From: Sinorhizobium chiapasense
GTDB taxonomy: Bacteria; Pseudomonadota; Alphaproteobacteria; Rhizobiales; Rhizobiaceae
NCBI RefSeq assembly: GCF_036488675.1
Contig: NZ_CP133148.1
Location: forward strand, 2,852,001 to 2,916,000
DNA length: 64,000 bases
Direction of reading: 5' to 3'
Every line of letters starts with the position of its first letter. Position 1 is the first letter of the stretch. The notes beneath the pieces were generated by a model. It saw only the letters and a list, made by a program, of their open reading frames with translations. It made no database searches and was not told where the DNA came from. Below are positions 25,105 through 33,774 of the stretch, piece by piece. A program made the position numbers and the translations under genes.

Positions 25105-26639
25105 TAGTGTTTCTCCCCTGAACGCATGATGGCGCGCATGATGGATTCCTGGCTCGCTTCCTCCTTGGAAAGCTCTGCCACAATGCGCCCTTCGTTCATG
25201 ACATAGATGCGATCGCAGGTTCCGAGCAGTTCCGGCATCTCCGACGAGATCATCAGGATGCCTTTGCCCTCGGCCGCGAGTTGGTTGATGATGGTGTAGA
25301 TCTCATACTTCGCGCCGATGTCGATGCCGCGCGTCGGCTCGTCGAGTATGAGAACCTCGGGGTTGGTGAACAGCCACTTGGACAGCACGACCTTCTGCTG
25401 GTTGCCACCCGAGAGGTTCACCGTCTCCTGGTAGATCGAATGCGAGCGGATACGGAGCTTCGCGCGATAGTCCGCAGCGACCTTTCTCTCCTTGCGCTCA
25501 TCGATGACGCCGTTCGCCGCGACCGCGCTCAGGTTGGCAAGCGTCGTGTTGTCCTTGATGTTGTTGATCAGCACGAGACCGAGCTGCTTGCGATCCTCCG
25601 TCACATAGGCAAGGCCCGCCTTGATCGCGCGGGGGATCGTGCTCACGTCCACCGGGGTACCGCGCATGGTCACTTCACCGGTGATCTTGTGTCCCCATGA
25701 CTTGCCGAAGATGCTCATCACTGTTTCGGTGCGGCCAGCACCCATCAGCCCCGCGATGCCGACGACCTCGCCGGCGCGAACGTTGAAACTGACATCGTGC
25801 AGGAACTGGCGGTCGCGGTGATGCTGATGGAAGACGTTCCAGTTCTTCACTTCGAGCAGCGTCTCGCCGATATTCGGTTCGCGCGGCGGGTAGCGATCTT
25901 CCATCGCGCGCCCGACCATGCCCTTGATGATCCGGTCCTCGCTGATGTCTTCCTTCTGACAGTCGAGTGTTTCAACCGTGCCACCGTCGCGCAGGATGGT
26001 GATTTGGTCGGCGACCTTCTTAATCTCGTTCAGCTTGTGCGAGATGATGATCGAGGTCATGCCCTGCTTGCGAAACTCCATGAGCAGCTTCAGAAGCGCG
26101 TCGGAATCGGTCTCGTTGAGCGAGGCGGTCGGTTCGTCGAGGATCAACAGCCGAACCTTCTTGGAAAGCGCCTTGGCGATTTCCACCAGTTGCTGCTTGC
26201 CGACACCGATATCGGTGATGAGCGTCGCAGGCGGCTCCTTCAAGCCCACCTTCTTCAAGAGTTCTTGCGTGCGGGCAAAGGTCTGCGGCCAGTGGATCAC
26301 GCCTTTGCTGGCGATCTCGTTGCCGAGAAAGATGTTTTCGGCGATCGACAGCAGTGGAACAAGCGCCAGTTCCTGGTGAATGATGATGATGCCGAGATGC
26401 TCGCTGTCCGAGATCGTGCTGAAGCGGCGCACCTCGCCGTCATAATGGATCTCACCCTCGTAGGTTCCGGCCGGATAGACGCCGCTCAGCACCTTCATCA
26501 AGGTCGACTTGCCGGCACCATTTTCACCGACGAGAGCGTGAATTTCACCTTCGCGGACCTTGAAGCTGACATTGTCCAGCGCCTTGACGCCCGGAAACGT
26601 CTTGGTGATGCCCCGCATTTCCAGAATGATATTGTCCAT
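25104..26639 (-). CDS. gguA: CUT2 sugar ABC transporter ATP-binding protein GguA
   Basis: This is a 511-residue ATPase with two fused ABC domains. The first has Walker [10 protein letters not shown] (38-46) and Walker [12 protein letters not shown]. The second has the degenerate Walker [10 protein letters not shown] usual in CUT2 proteins, and the signature LSGGNQQKV. It powers uptake with GguB and ChvE. The ATG at 26639 gives the standard start [17 protein letters not shown]; an ATG nine bases earlier is possible. It is separated from chvE by 97 bases that contain a terminator-like hairpin, so less of it than of ChvE is probably made. Confidence 0.92.
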   Translation of the reverse strand: MDNIILEMRGITKTFPGVKALDNVSFKVREGEIHALVGENGAGKSTLMKVLSGVYPAGTYEGEIHYDGEVRRFSTISDSEHLGIIIIHQELALVPLLSIAENIFLGNEIASKGVIHWPQTFARTQELLKKVGLKEPPATLITDIGVGKQQLVEIAKALSKKVRLLILDEPTASLNETDSDALLKLLMEFRKQGMTSIIISHKLNEIKKVADQITILRDGGTVETLDCQKEDISEDRIIKGMVGRAMEDRYPPREPNIGETLLEVKNWNVFHQHHRDRQFLHDVSFNVRAGEVVGIAGLMGAGRTETVMSIFGKSWGHKITGEVTMRGTPVDVSTIPRAIKAGLAYVTEDRKQLGLVLINNIKDNTTLANLSAVAANGVIDERKERKVAADYRAKLRIRSHSIYQETVNLSGGNQQKVVLSKWLFTNPEVLILDEPTRGIDIGAKYEIYTIINQLAAEGKGILMISSEMPELLGTCDRIYVMNEGRIVAELSKEEASQESIMRAIMRSGEKH

Positions 26640-26696
26640 GTTCAGCATTCCAGCGGCAGTCTGTGAGAGACTACAGACTCCCTTACCCAGAGAAAA

Positions 26697-26724
26697 GGGT
26701 CCGCAACGGATCGCGGACCCTCGA
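26697..26724 (-). terminator. Attenuator hairpin after chvE
   Basis: On the minus strand GGGTCCGC, an 8-base loop and GCGGACCC are followed by TTTTCTC. The stem (26697-26704 with 26713-26720) lies just past the chvE stop and before gguA. It has the form of a Rho-independent terminator, likely partial, that also protects chvE mRNA. Confidence 0.75.
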
Positions 26725-26736
26725 TGTTTGACGCAA

Positions 26737-27804
26737 TCAGTTGTTGATCTGGTCTTCCGTGTAGTAGCCCGAGCCGACAAGGATTTCCTTGGCATTGGAC
26801 TTGTCCACCGCAACCGGCTTCAAGAGATAGGACGGAACGACCTTGACACCGTTTTCGTAGGTCTTGGTGTCGTTCACTTCCGGCTCCTTGCCGTCCATGA
26901 TCGCGTTGACCATGCCGACGGTGACCTTGGCGAGTTCGCGGGTGTCCTTGAAGACAGTCGAATTCTGTTCGTCGGCGAGGATCGACTTGACCGACGGCAG
27001 TTCGGCGTCCTGACCGGTGACTACCGGCATCGGCATGTCGCCGGAGCCATAGCCGACGCCCTTCAGAGCGGAGATGATGCCGATCGAGAGACCGTCATAG
27101 GGCGAGAGCACGCCGTCGACCTTGGCATCGGTGTAGGTCGACGAAAGCAGGTTTTCCATGCGGGCCTGGGCGACAGCGCCATCCCAACGCAGGGTGCCGA
27201 CCTGATCCATGCCCGTCTGGCCGGACTTAACGACGATCTTGCCGCTGTCGATCAAGGGCTGCAGGACCGACATGGCGCCGTCGTAGAAGAAGAAGGCGTT
27301 GTTGTCATCCGGCGAACCACCGAAAAGTTCGATGTTCTTCGGCTCGGTCGCGCCGTCGAGCTTCAGGCCGTTGACGAGCGACGTCGCCTGCAGGACGCCG
27401 ACCTGGAAGTTGTCGAAGGTCGCATAGTAATCGACGTTGCCGGAGTCGCGGATAAGCCGGTCATAGGCGATGACCTTGACGCCAGCGTCATGTGCTTTCT
27501 GCAAGATGTCGGACAGCGTGGTGCCGTCGATGGCGCCGATCACGAGGACCTTCGCGCCCTTGGTCACCATGTTCTCGATCTGCGCGAGCTGGTTCGGAAT
27601 GTCGTCGTCAGCGAACTGCAGGTCCGGCGTGTAGCCGGCTTCCTTGAAAAGCTTCTCCATCGTCTCGCCGTCGGAAATCCAGCGGGTCGACGTCTTCGTC
27701 GGCATGGAGATGCCGACCGTGCCCTTGTCCTGTGCGAAGACCGGTGCAGCAAACGACGCGACGGAAATCGCCGCGGCTGCGAGAAGCGAAGTAATCAATT
27801 TCAT
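26737..27804 (-). CDS. chvE: Periplasmic sugar-binding protein ChvE
   Basis: This 355-residue binding protein has a signal peptide ([20 protein letters not shown], cut after AQ) and a mature part beginning [16 protein letters not shown]. It contains the ChvE/galactose-binding core with [48 protein letters not shown] and [13 protein letters not shown]. It binds D-galactose, L-arabinose and similar aldoses for GguAB. In Agrobacterium it also presents sugars to the VirA sensor, and in Azospirillum and rhizobia it links to chemotaxis. The ATG at 27804 has GGGAGAG upstream. The gene heads the operon and faces gbpR. Confidence 0.93.
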   Translation of the reverse strand: MKLITSLLAAAAISVASFAAPVFAQDKGTVGISMPTKTSTRWISDGETMEKLFKEAGYTPDLQFADDDIPNQLAQIENMVTKGAKVLVIGAIDGTTLSDILQKAHDAGVKVIAYDRLIRDSGNVDYYATFDNFQVGVLQATSLVNGLKLDGATEPKNIELFGGSPDDNNAFFFYDGAMSVLQPLIDSGKIVVKSGQTGMDQVGTLRWDGAVAQARMENLLSSTYTDAKVDGVLSPYDGLSIGIISALKGVGYGSGDMPMPVVTGQDAELPSVKSILADEQNSTVFKDTRELAKVTVGMVNAIMDGKEPEVNDTKTYENGVKVVPSYLLKPVAVDKSNAKEILVGSGYYTEDQINN

Positions 27805-28004
27805 CAGATCTCTCCCTGAGTGTTGAAGCCGGCAGGCCCCGTCATATGCGCAGCGATCCACCGGCGCGGAGAGCTGGTCTCCGGCGGTGGTTCAAGGTGA
27901 AGGAAAGCCCTCCCGGCCCCACATACTCCCGCATGCACTGGCGCATCGGAAGGGAAACTGGAATCAAACGACATAACTGTCAAATACAATATCGCTTTGC
28001 ATGC

Positions 28005-28020
28005 ATATCAAAACTGATAT
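28005..28020. promoter_or_regulatory. Inverted repeat, candidate GbpR operator
   Basis: ATATCA (28005-28010) and TGATAT (28015-28020) form a perfect inverted repeat around AAAC in the chvE-gbpR divergent region. It contains a T-N11-A pattern as LysR-type sites do. It lies inside the longest gbpR frame, arguing for the later GTG start at 28073. Confidence 0.6.
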
Positions 28021-28072
28021 ACCACTGCAAAAGAGTGTGATTATTGAAACTTTTCGGAATGGGACCGATGCC

Positions 28073-29056
28073 GTGACAGTGGACAGCAGGGCGAATGCGA
28101 CAGGGACGGCGGACGAACTGCTCGATACCGGCCTCCTTCGGTCGGGGCTGAAGATCAATCACCTGAGGCTCATCCTGGCGATCGAGGATCATCGCCGCAT
28201 CAGCACCGCCGCCGATTCGCTCGGCATCTCGCAGCCAGCAGCGTCGCGCATGCTCGCCGAGATCGAAGCGATCATGAAGGCGCCGATCTGCGAACGCGTG
28301 GCGCGCGGCGTCGAACTGACACGTTATGGCGAGGCGCTTGCGCGACGCGCGCGCACGATCTTTCTCGAACTGCGCGAGGCCGCGCGCGAGATCAATGAAT
28401 TGAAAACCGGCAGCGGCGGCTCGGTATCGTTGGGCTCCGTCACCGGCCCCGCCCTTAACCTCGCCGTGCCCGCCATCCGCCAGGTTTCGACCGCCTATCC
28501 GGGCATCGAGATCAATGTGCAGATCGACAACAGCAATGTGCTGACCCGCGAGCTTTTGGCGGCACGCCACGACTTCGTCGTCGGCCGCATCCCGGACGAC
28601 CTCAATCCGCGTCTCTTCAACATGGTGGAGATCGGTTTCGAGGAAGTCTGCCTGATCGTCCGCGAAGGCCATCCCCTCCTCGACAAGCCACTGGCCAGCG
28701 CCGGCGACCTGCCGGGCTACGACTGGGTGTTCCAGCCGCCGGGCACGCTGTTGCGCCGCGCGGTCGAAGACAGCTTCGTCTCCGCCGGCGTCCGGCTGCC
28801 GGCAACTGTCATCAACACGTCCTCGATCATCCTGACGCTGTCGATCGTTCGAAACACAAACGCGATTGCGCCGGTCGCCCTCGACGTCGCAAACCTTGTC
28901 GCCGGTAACGGGACGCCCGCCGGCGATATTCGCGTGCTGCCGACCCAATTCCCGATACGCATCAAGCCCTACGGTCTCATCACCGCCGAAGGCCGTGCCC
29001 TGCCGCCAAGCGCCAAGCTCCTCTACGACCTGATCCTGAAGCAAAGCCGCGCGTGA
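28073..29056 (+). CDS. gbpR: LysR-type regulator GbpR
   Basis: This is a LysR-type regulator of about 327 residues, divergent from chvE exactly as gbpR is in Agrobacterium, where it activates chvE in response to sugars. The HTH reads STAADSLGISQPAASRMLAE, and the effector domain contains VREGHPLLDKPLASAGDLPG and VFQPPGTLLRRAVEDSF. The frame is open from 28001, but the first 24 codons overlap a palindromic control site, so GTG at 28073, with GGGA 8 bases upstream, is preferred. It likely controls the whole chvE to arabonate dehydratase operon. Confidence 0.88.
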   Translation: MTVDSRANATGTADELLDTGLLRSGLKINHLRLILAIEDHRRISTAADSLGISQPAASRMLAEIEAIMKAPICERVARGVELTRYGEALARRARTIFLELREAAREINELKTGSGGSVSLGSVTGPALNLAVPAIRQVSTAYPGIEINVQIDNSNVLTRELLAARHDFVVGRIPDDLNPRLFNMVEIGFEEVCLIVREGHPLLDKPLASAGDLPGYDWVFQPPGTLLRRAVEDSFVSAGVRLPATVINTSSIILTLSIVRNTNAIAPVALDVANLVAGNGTPAGDIRVLPTQFPIRIKPYGLITAEGRALPPSAKLLYDLILKQSRA

Positions 29057-29163
29057 TCAGGCCCGCATAATCCTCACAGGGCAGGATCGCGCAAGATCAG
29101 TGCTTCGTTCAATTGGGCGCAAATTGCATCGCCTTGATGAATGCTTTTGGGAGAGGCAACGTC

Positions 29164-29619
29164 ATGTTCGGCATGTCGGTGTTTCAGTCGGTGCTCGAGC
29201 GATTGAAGGCGGAGCAGCAGACCGAGGCGTCCAACGAGGACGTCGGGCAGGTATTCCGGCACGGGACGGCACGCCTTTCGCAAGGCTTCATCGTCGACAC
29301 GTCTTCGGCGGCCGCGGCCGCATTCGATTCGGTGGAGCGTGCTTATCGGGAGCTCACGCCGCCCGAGAGGGCGCACCCACTGGTGATGCCCGATCATCTA
29401 AGACGCACCAGTCTTGCCGAGGTCGCGGCCGACCTCGCGCTGCAGGAGCAGGAAACCGTCGCGACGCTCGCTGCCAAACGACGGCGGTTCGCCGCCGCTA
29501 ACCATCCGGACACGTTAGCGGTCGAATTCAGGGCTAACGCCACCATCCGGATGAAGCTCGCCAACATGCTTATCGACGAAGCGTCGCGAAGGCTGCCGCG
29601 CGACAACAGGCCGACATGA
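29164..29619 (+). CDS. J-domain-like hypothetical protein
   Basis: This 151-residue protein has no clear family. Its C-terminal third resembles helices II and III of a J-domain: KRRRFAAANHPDTL holds an HPD tripeptide (114-116), and EFRANATIRMKLANMLIDEA follows as helix III. The N-terminal part is of mixed composition with an Ala run (AAAAAF). If active it would stimulate a DnaK-type ATPase. The ATG at 29164 is chosen for its GGAGAGG 7 bases upstream; an earlier start at 29113 is possible. It is convergent with the small membrane protein gene. Confidence 0.7.
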   Translation: MFGMSVFQSVLERLKAEQQTEASNEDVGQVFRHGTARLSQGFIVDTSSAAAAAFDSVERAYRELTPPERAHPLVMPDHLRRTSLAEVAADLALQEQETVATLAAKRRRFAAANHPDTLAVEFRANATIRMKLANMLIDEASRRLPRDNRPT

Positions 29620-29622
29620 CCT

Positions 29623-29853
29623 TCACTTCGAGGCGTCGCCCGCGTCGGTCTTGTCATCGGCCGATGGCTTCGGCTTGAAGAAGATCAGCAGGGCACAGCC
29701 TGCATAGGCGGTCACGGCCAGGAAGATCATGCCCCACGTCACCTGGCCATTGCTGAACTCGACCGCCGTCCATGCGGCGCAGGCGGCGACGATCAACAGG
29801 CGGATCCACAGGGGCCTGTAAAAAGGGTGATCCGGATCGATGAATTTGAGCAT
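29623..29853 (-). CDS. Small membrane protein (DUF3329-like)
   Basis: This 76-residue protein starts MLKFIDPDHPFYRPLWIRLL and has two hydrophobic segments (about 17-37 and 42-61) with a short Gly-containing turn, then a charged cytoplasmic tail (KPKPSADDKTD). It matches the small DUF3329 proteins common in Rhizobiales. No function is known. The ATG at 29853 is preferred over the upstream extension because that part lacks family similarity. Confidence 0.78.
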   Translation of the reverse strand: MLKFIDPDHPFYRPLWIRLLIVAACAAWTAVEFSNGQVTWGMIFLAVTAYAGCALLIFFKPKPSADDKTDAGDASK

Positions 29854-30202
29854 CCTGTCTCTCGGGCCAGCGTGCAAACTGGCTTCCTTGTAGAGGCAAA
29901 TTGGCCGCTGCTGCAAGTGCGCCGCCACAATCCCGGCCTTGACGACGTGGGCATAAACGGAATAAAAATTCCGAAATTGAGAAATTTGGCCTTTTCATTC
30001 CGGCACTCGAAATTGTCGCAAACGAGAGACAGGATCGGAGTGGAGACGAGGGAGAGAGGACACCTCGCCGCGGCGCGCGGGATATCAACCGTCGTTACAT
30101 GCCTTATGAATGCGCGGGCAATGCCGCCCGCGACGCCTTTGCGCGATGAGCGTCATCATCGCGTTCCCTTCCGGTTGCGACCGGATTTCGAGAGAGACGA
30201 AC
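29854..30202. other. Intergenic region upstream of idhA
   Basis: These 349 bases hold no convincing gene. They contain the IolR-type box at 29959-29972, an AT-rich stretch just after it (29961-29999), and a GC-rich part with a CGGGCAATGCCGCCCG hairpin near 30115-30130. The idhA promoter is probably close to the box. Confidence 0.6.
29959..29972. promoter_or_regulatory. IolR-type operator GGAA-N6-TTCC
   Basis: GGAATAAAAATTCC matches the GGAA-N6-TTCC motif reported for IolR, the RpiR-type repressor of inositol genes in S. meliloti. It is 231 bases before the idhA start and symmetrical over five bases each side. Confidence 0.75.
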
Positions 30203-31195
30203 ATGACAGTGAGATTTGGTCTTCTGGGCGCCGGGCGCATCGGCAAGGTTCACGCGAAAGCCGTCAGCGGCAATCCTGACGCCGTCCTGGTCGCGGTTGC
30301 CGACGCCTTCCCGGCGGCGGCGGACGCCATTGCCAAGGCCTATGGCTGCGACGTGCGCACGATCGAGGCAATCGAAAGCGCGGCCGATATCGATGCCGTC
30401 GTCATCTGCACGCCGACCGATACGCACGCCGACCTGATCGAGCGATTTGCCCGCGCCGGCAAGGCGATCTTCTGCGAAAAGCCGATCGATCTCGATGTCG
30501 AGCGCGTGAAGGCCTGCCTCAAGGTCGTGTCGGACACCAAGGCCAAGCTGATGGTCGGTTTCAACCGCCGCTTCGACCCGCATTTCATGGCCGTGCGCAA
30601 GGCGATCGCCGACGGCCGCATTGGCGATGTCGAGATGGTGACGATCACCTCGCGCGATCCCGGTGCGCCGCCGGTCGACTATATCAAGCGCTCGGGCGGA
30701 ATCTTCCGCGACATGACGATCCACGATTTCGACATGGCGCGCTTCCTGCTCGGGGAAGAACCGGTTACCGTGACCGCCACCGCGGCGGTGCTGGTGGACA
30801 AGGCGATCGGCGAGGCCGGCGACTATGACAGCGTTTCGGTCATCCTGCAGACGGCCTCCGGCAGGCAGGCGATCATCTCGAATTCTCGCCGTGCCACCTA
30901 TGGCTACGATCAGCGCATCGAGGTTCACGGATCGAAGGGAGTCGTCTCGGCGGAAAACCAGCGCCCCGTATCGATCGAAATCGCGACCGGCGAAGGCTAC
31001 ACGCGTCCGCCGCTGCACGACTTCTTCATGACGCGCTACACCGAGGCCTATGCAAACGAGATCGAGAGCTTCATCGCCGCGATCGAAAAAGGTGCGGAAA
31101 TCACGCCCTCCGGCAAGGACGGCCTCGCAGCGCTGGCACTGGCCGACGCGGCCGTGAAGTCGGTTGCCGAGAAGCGCCAGGTCAACATCGCCTGA
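30203..31195 (+). CDS. idhA: Inositol 2-dehydrogenase
   Basis: This 330-residue Gfo/Idh/MocA dehydrogenase begins VRFGLLGAGRIGKVHAKAV, an NAD-binding Rossmann motif. It continues with CEKPIDLDVERV, which holds the catalytic Lys of the EKP motif, and with GGIFRDMTIHDFDMARFL, which holds the substrate-site Asp and His. It oxidises myo-inositol to 2-keto-myo-inositol, the first step of inositol breakdown. An IolR-type box upstream supports this over other members of the family. The ATG at 30203 follows AGAGAG. The other iol genes are not in the window, as is common for idhA in rhizobia. A terminator follows. Confidence 0.92.
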   Translation: MTVRFGLLGAGRIGKVHAKAVSGNPDAVLVAVADAFPAAADAIAKAYGCDVRTIEAIESAADIDAVVICTPTDTHADLIERFARAGKAIFCEKPIDLDVERVKACLKVVSDTKAKLMVGFNRRFDPHFMAVRKAIADGRIGDVEMVTITSRDPGAPPVDYIKRSGGIFRDMTIHDFDMARFLLGEEPVTVTATAAVLVDKAIGEAGDYDSVSVILQTASGRQAIISNSRRATYGYDQRIEVHGSKGVVSAENQRPVSIEIATGEGYTRPPLHDFFMTRYTEAYANEIESFIAAIEKGAEITPSGKDGLAALALADAAVKSVAEKRQVNIA

Positions 31196-31221
31196 CGCCG
31201 GCATTTTCGACGAAACATCAA

Positions 31222-31248
31222 GGCCGGGCTTTGAACCCGGCCTGTTTC
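31222..31248 (+). terminator. Rho-independent-type terminator of idhA
   Basis: GGCCGGG and CCCGGCC (31222-31228 with 31236-31242) form a 7-base GC stem followed by TGTTTCATT. It is 26 bases past the idhA stop and before a convergent gene. Confidence 0.75.
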
Positions 31249-31259
31249 ATTGGTGAAAA

Positions 31260-33599
31260 TCACGCCTCAAGCCTTTCCAGCGCCGGCTGGGCGGAGCTCG
31301 GCGCGCGCCCCGGGCGCCCGGAGAGGAAGCCCTGGATTTGCCGGCATCCCTCTTCGACGATGATCTGCTTCTGCCGCTCTGTTTCGACACCTTCGGTCAC
31401 CACCGGCAGGTTGAGGCTTTGGCCCAGGGCGATGATCGCGCGGATGATGGCGTGCGCAGCAGGGTCCTTGTCGAGAGCCGCCGTGAAGCTGCAATCGATC
31501 TTCAGCTTGTCAAACGGGAAGGTCTGGAGATTGCTGAGCGAGGAATGCCCCGTCCCGAAATCGTCCATGACGATCCGTACGCCAAGGAACCGCAGCCGGA
31601 CGAGCGTCGCCAACACGTCATTCCTATTGTGCATCAGGGCTGCTTCGGTGATCTCCAGTTCCAGCCGGCGCGGCTCGAGACCGGTGCGCCCCAGGATCCC
31701 CTCGATCTGTTCAAGGAGATTGGGAAGCAGAAACTGCACCGGTGATATATTGACTGAAATCGCCAGCGGCTCGTTCCACCGGACCGCCTCAAGGCAAGCT
31801 TGCTCGAGTACCCACTCACCGATCTGGATGATCGAGCCGCTTTCCTCGGCAATCGGAATGAAAACACTGGGACTAATAAGACCGCGATCGGGATGCCGCC
31901 AGCGCAACAGCGCCTCGTAGCCGACGACCCGATCGTCACGAACGTCGACGAGCGGCTGGTATTCGAGGAAAAGCTGGCGTCTGGCGACCGCGTGCCGAAG
32001 GTCATTTTCCATCTGCCGGCGCGTGCGCACCGCTGCATCCATCTCGGCGTCGAAGAAGCAGGCAATGCCCTTGCCGGTCTGCTTCGCCCGGTAAAGCGCC
32101 GTATCGGCGTTGTTGCAAAGCCGGTCTGCCGTTATCCCGTCGGCCGGATAGATCGCCACGCCGATGCTGACGCCGACGGCCATCGGGTCGCGGCTGGTGT
32201 CCATTTCCTCACCAAAAGATCTGAGAATGCGCTCCGACAATTGCCGCGCTGCTTCCGGTCCGGCGGACGGCTGGATGATCGCGAATTCGTCGCCGCCGAG
32301 CCGTGCGATCGTATCGTCTTCCGCGCATGCTGTCCGCAGGATGTCGGCCACCTTGCACAGGATGCGATCGCCTTCTCCGTGACCGAAGATATCGTTGACG
32401 GCCTTGAAGCGGTCGAGGTCGAGACAGAGGACGGCCAACGGTTCGTTCCTCGCGCTCGCCACGGCGATCGCCTGCGCCATGCGGCGGTCGAACGAACTGC
32501 GGTTCGAAAGGTCGGTCAGCGCATCATGATGCGCAAGGCGCTCGATCGTGCGTTCCGCCTCCTTGCGCTGACTGAGATCGCGCACGAAAATCACGTCGCA
32601 CTCCCGCCCGCGGTATTCGATCGTGCGGCACATGTATTCGACGGGAATTCGGCTCCCGTCCGCGTGAAGCAATTCGATTTCGCATGATCCGCCGAACGCC
32701 CGACGATCCCCCGGCCGCTCCCGATCCTGCGCGAACAGCTCCGCGAGGTTTCTCTTTGCCAGGTCGTTTGCGGTCCGGCCACAAAGGCCGACGAGCCGCT
32801 CGTTCACATCGACGATTTCATCGCCGCGGACGATCATCATGCCTTCGAGCGACGCGTTGACGAGGCCGCGAAGATCGGTGAGATGCCGGTCGAGAAAGAG
32901 CGCGCCGAAAGCCATCAGGATGAGCGTCGTCGATGCGGCGATCACGCCGCCCGCAAGCCAAGCGGGAGCGAATACGGAGGTGGCGGCAACGCTCGGGTCC
33001 GGTACAAGGCCGACACCGCTCATCGACTTGAAGTGCATCGAGCAAATCGCGAAGACGAGCAGGACCGTGCACACGACCAGCCTGCGAACGCCCCGCAGCG
33101 TCTGAAACGCATGAAGCGCAACGCCCGCAATCAGCGTGCCCAAGATGACGGCGGTCACAGTCGCTCCAAAATCGAAAACGACCTGCCCTTGCGTTTCGAC
33201 CGCGCGCATGCCGGTGAAATGCATCGCCGCGATGCCGAGGCCGAGCAGGATGCCGCCGACGGCGAAGGCGCAACGGAAGGTCCCGGCCAAAGCCACGGCG
33301 AATGCAATCCAGGACGCAGCGATCGCCACCAGCACCGAGAGCGTCGTGCCTCGGATCTCATAGGCGATCGGCATGCCGCCGTCGTAGGCGAGCATCGCGA
33401 TGAAGTGTGTTGACCAGATACCGACGCCGGACGCAAAGGCGCAAGCAGCGGCCCAAAGGCGTCGCTGAGCGCCGTCGCTGCGCTGCGCGCGCAGCAGGAG
33501 CAGCATCGTGGCGATGCTGCCGGCAAGACAAACGACCGCAGCGACCGCGATCAGTCGCCAGTCATGATCATTGCGTATGCATGCAATCACTGAAAACAT
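31260..33599 (-). CDS. MHYT-PAS-GGDEF-EAL membrane protein (c-di-GMP turnover)
   Basis: This 779-residue membrane protein has an N-terminal MHYT sensor of seven helices with three motifs, THFIAM (64-69), MHFTGM (126-131) and MHFKSM (188-193). These are thought to bind copper and sense a gas. A PAS domain follows (about 245-345), then GGDEF with an intact LGGDEF (434-439), then EAL with EALLRW (562-567). Both c-di-GMP synthesis and breakdown sites look complete, so the net activity cannot be predicted. The gene is alone and convergent with idhA. Length and order are those of the NO-responsive NbdA/MucR type. Confidence 0.92.
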   Translation of the reverse strand: MFSVIACIRNDHDWRLIAVAAVVCLAGSIATMLLLLRAQRSDGAQRRLWAAACAFASGVGIWSTHFIAMLAYDGGMPIAYEIRGTTLSVLVAIAASWIAFAVALAGTFRCAFAVGGILLGLGIAAMHFTGMRAVETQGQVVFDFGATVTAVILGTLIAGVALHAFQTLRGVRRLVVCTVLLVFAICSMHFKSMSGVGLVPDPSVAATSVFAPAWLAGGVIAASTTLILMAFGALFLDRHLTDLRGLVNASLEGMMIVRGDEIVDVNERLVGLCGRTANDLAKRNLAELFAQDRERPGDRRAFGGSCEIELLHADGSRIPVEYMCRTIEYRGRECDVIFVRDLSQRKEAERTIERLAHHDALTDLSNRSSFDRRMAQAIAVASARNEPLAVLCLDLDRFKAVNDIFGHGEGDRILCKVADILRTACAEDDTIARLGGDEFAIIQPSAGPEAARQLSERILRSFGEEMDTSRDPMAVGVSIGVAIYPADGITADRLCNNADTALYRAKQTGKGIACFFDAEMDAAVRTRRQMENDLRHAVARRQLFLEYQPLVDVRDDRVVGYEALLRWRHPDRGLISPSVFIPIAEESGSIIQIGEWVLEQACLEAVRWNEPLAISVNISPVQFLLPNLLEQIEGILGRTGLEPRRLELEITEAALMHNRNDVLATLVRLRFLGVRIVMDDFGTGHSSLSNLQTFPFDKLKIDCSFTAALDKDPAAHAIIRAIIALGQSLNLPVVTEGVETERQKQIIVEEGCRQIQGFLSGRPGRAPSSAQPALERLEA

Positions 33600-33694
33600 G
33601 GATGCCCCCTGCCTCAGAGACAGCTTTGCAAGGAGTCTCTAAATAACTGTAAATTGCAAAGGCACCAGAATTCGCCTGCAAGATTTCGCCGGCT

Positions 33695-33748
33695 ATTCAA
33701 AGTGCTGCAGCGTCCTTTGCGCGTCTGACAAGACGCGTGGCGCCGTAG
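33695..33748. repeat. Type-B intergenic repeat
   Basis: ATTCAAAGTGCTGCAGCG, then TCCTTTGCGCGTCTGACAAG, then ACGCGTGGCGCCGTAG. The hairpin GCGTCT/AGACGC has a GACA loop (33721-33736). It lies between the GGDEF-EAL and ROK genes. Confidence 0.78.
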
Positions 33749-33774
33749 CGACGCGGAGGAGACAATGTCCGAAC

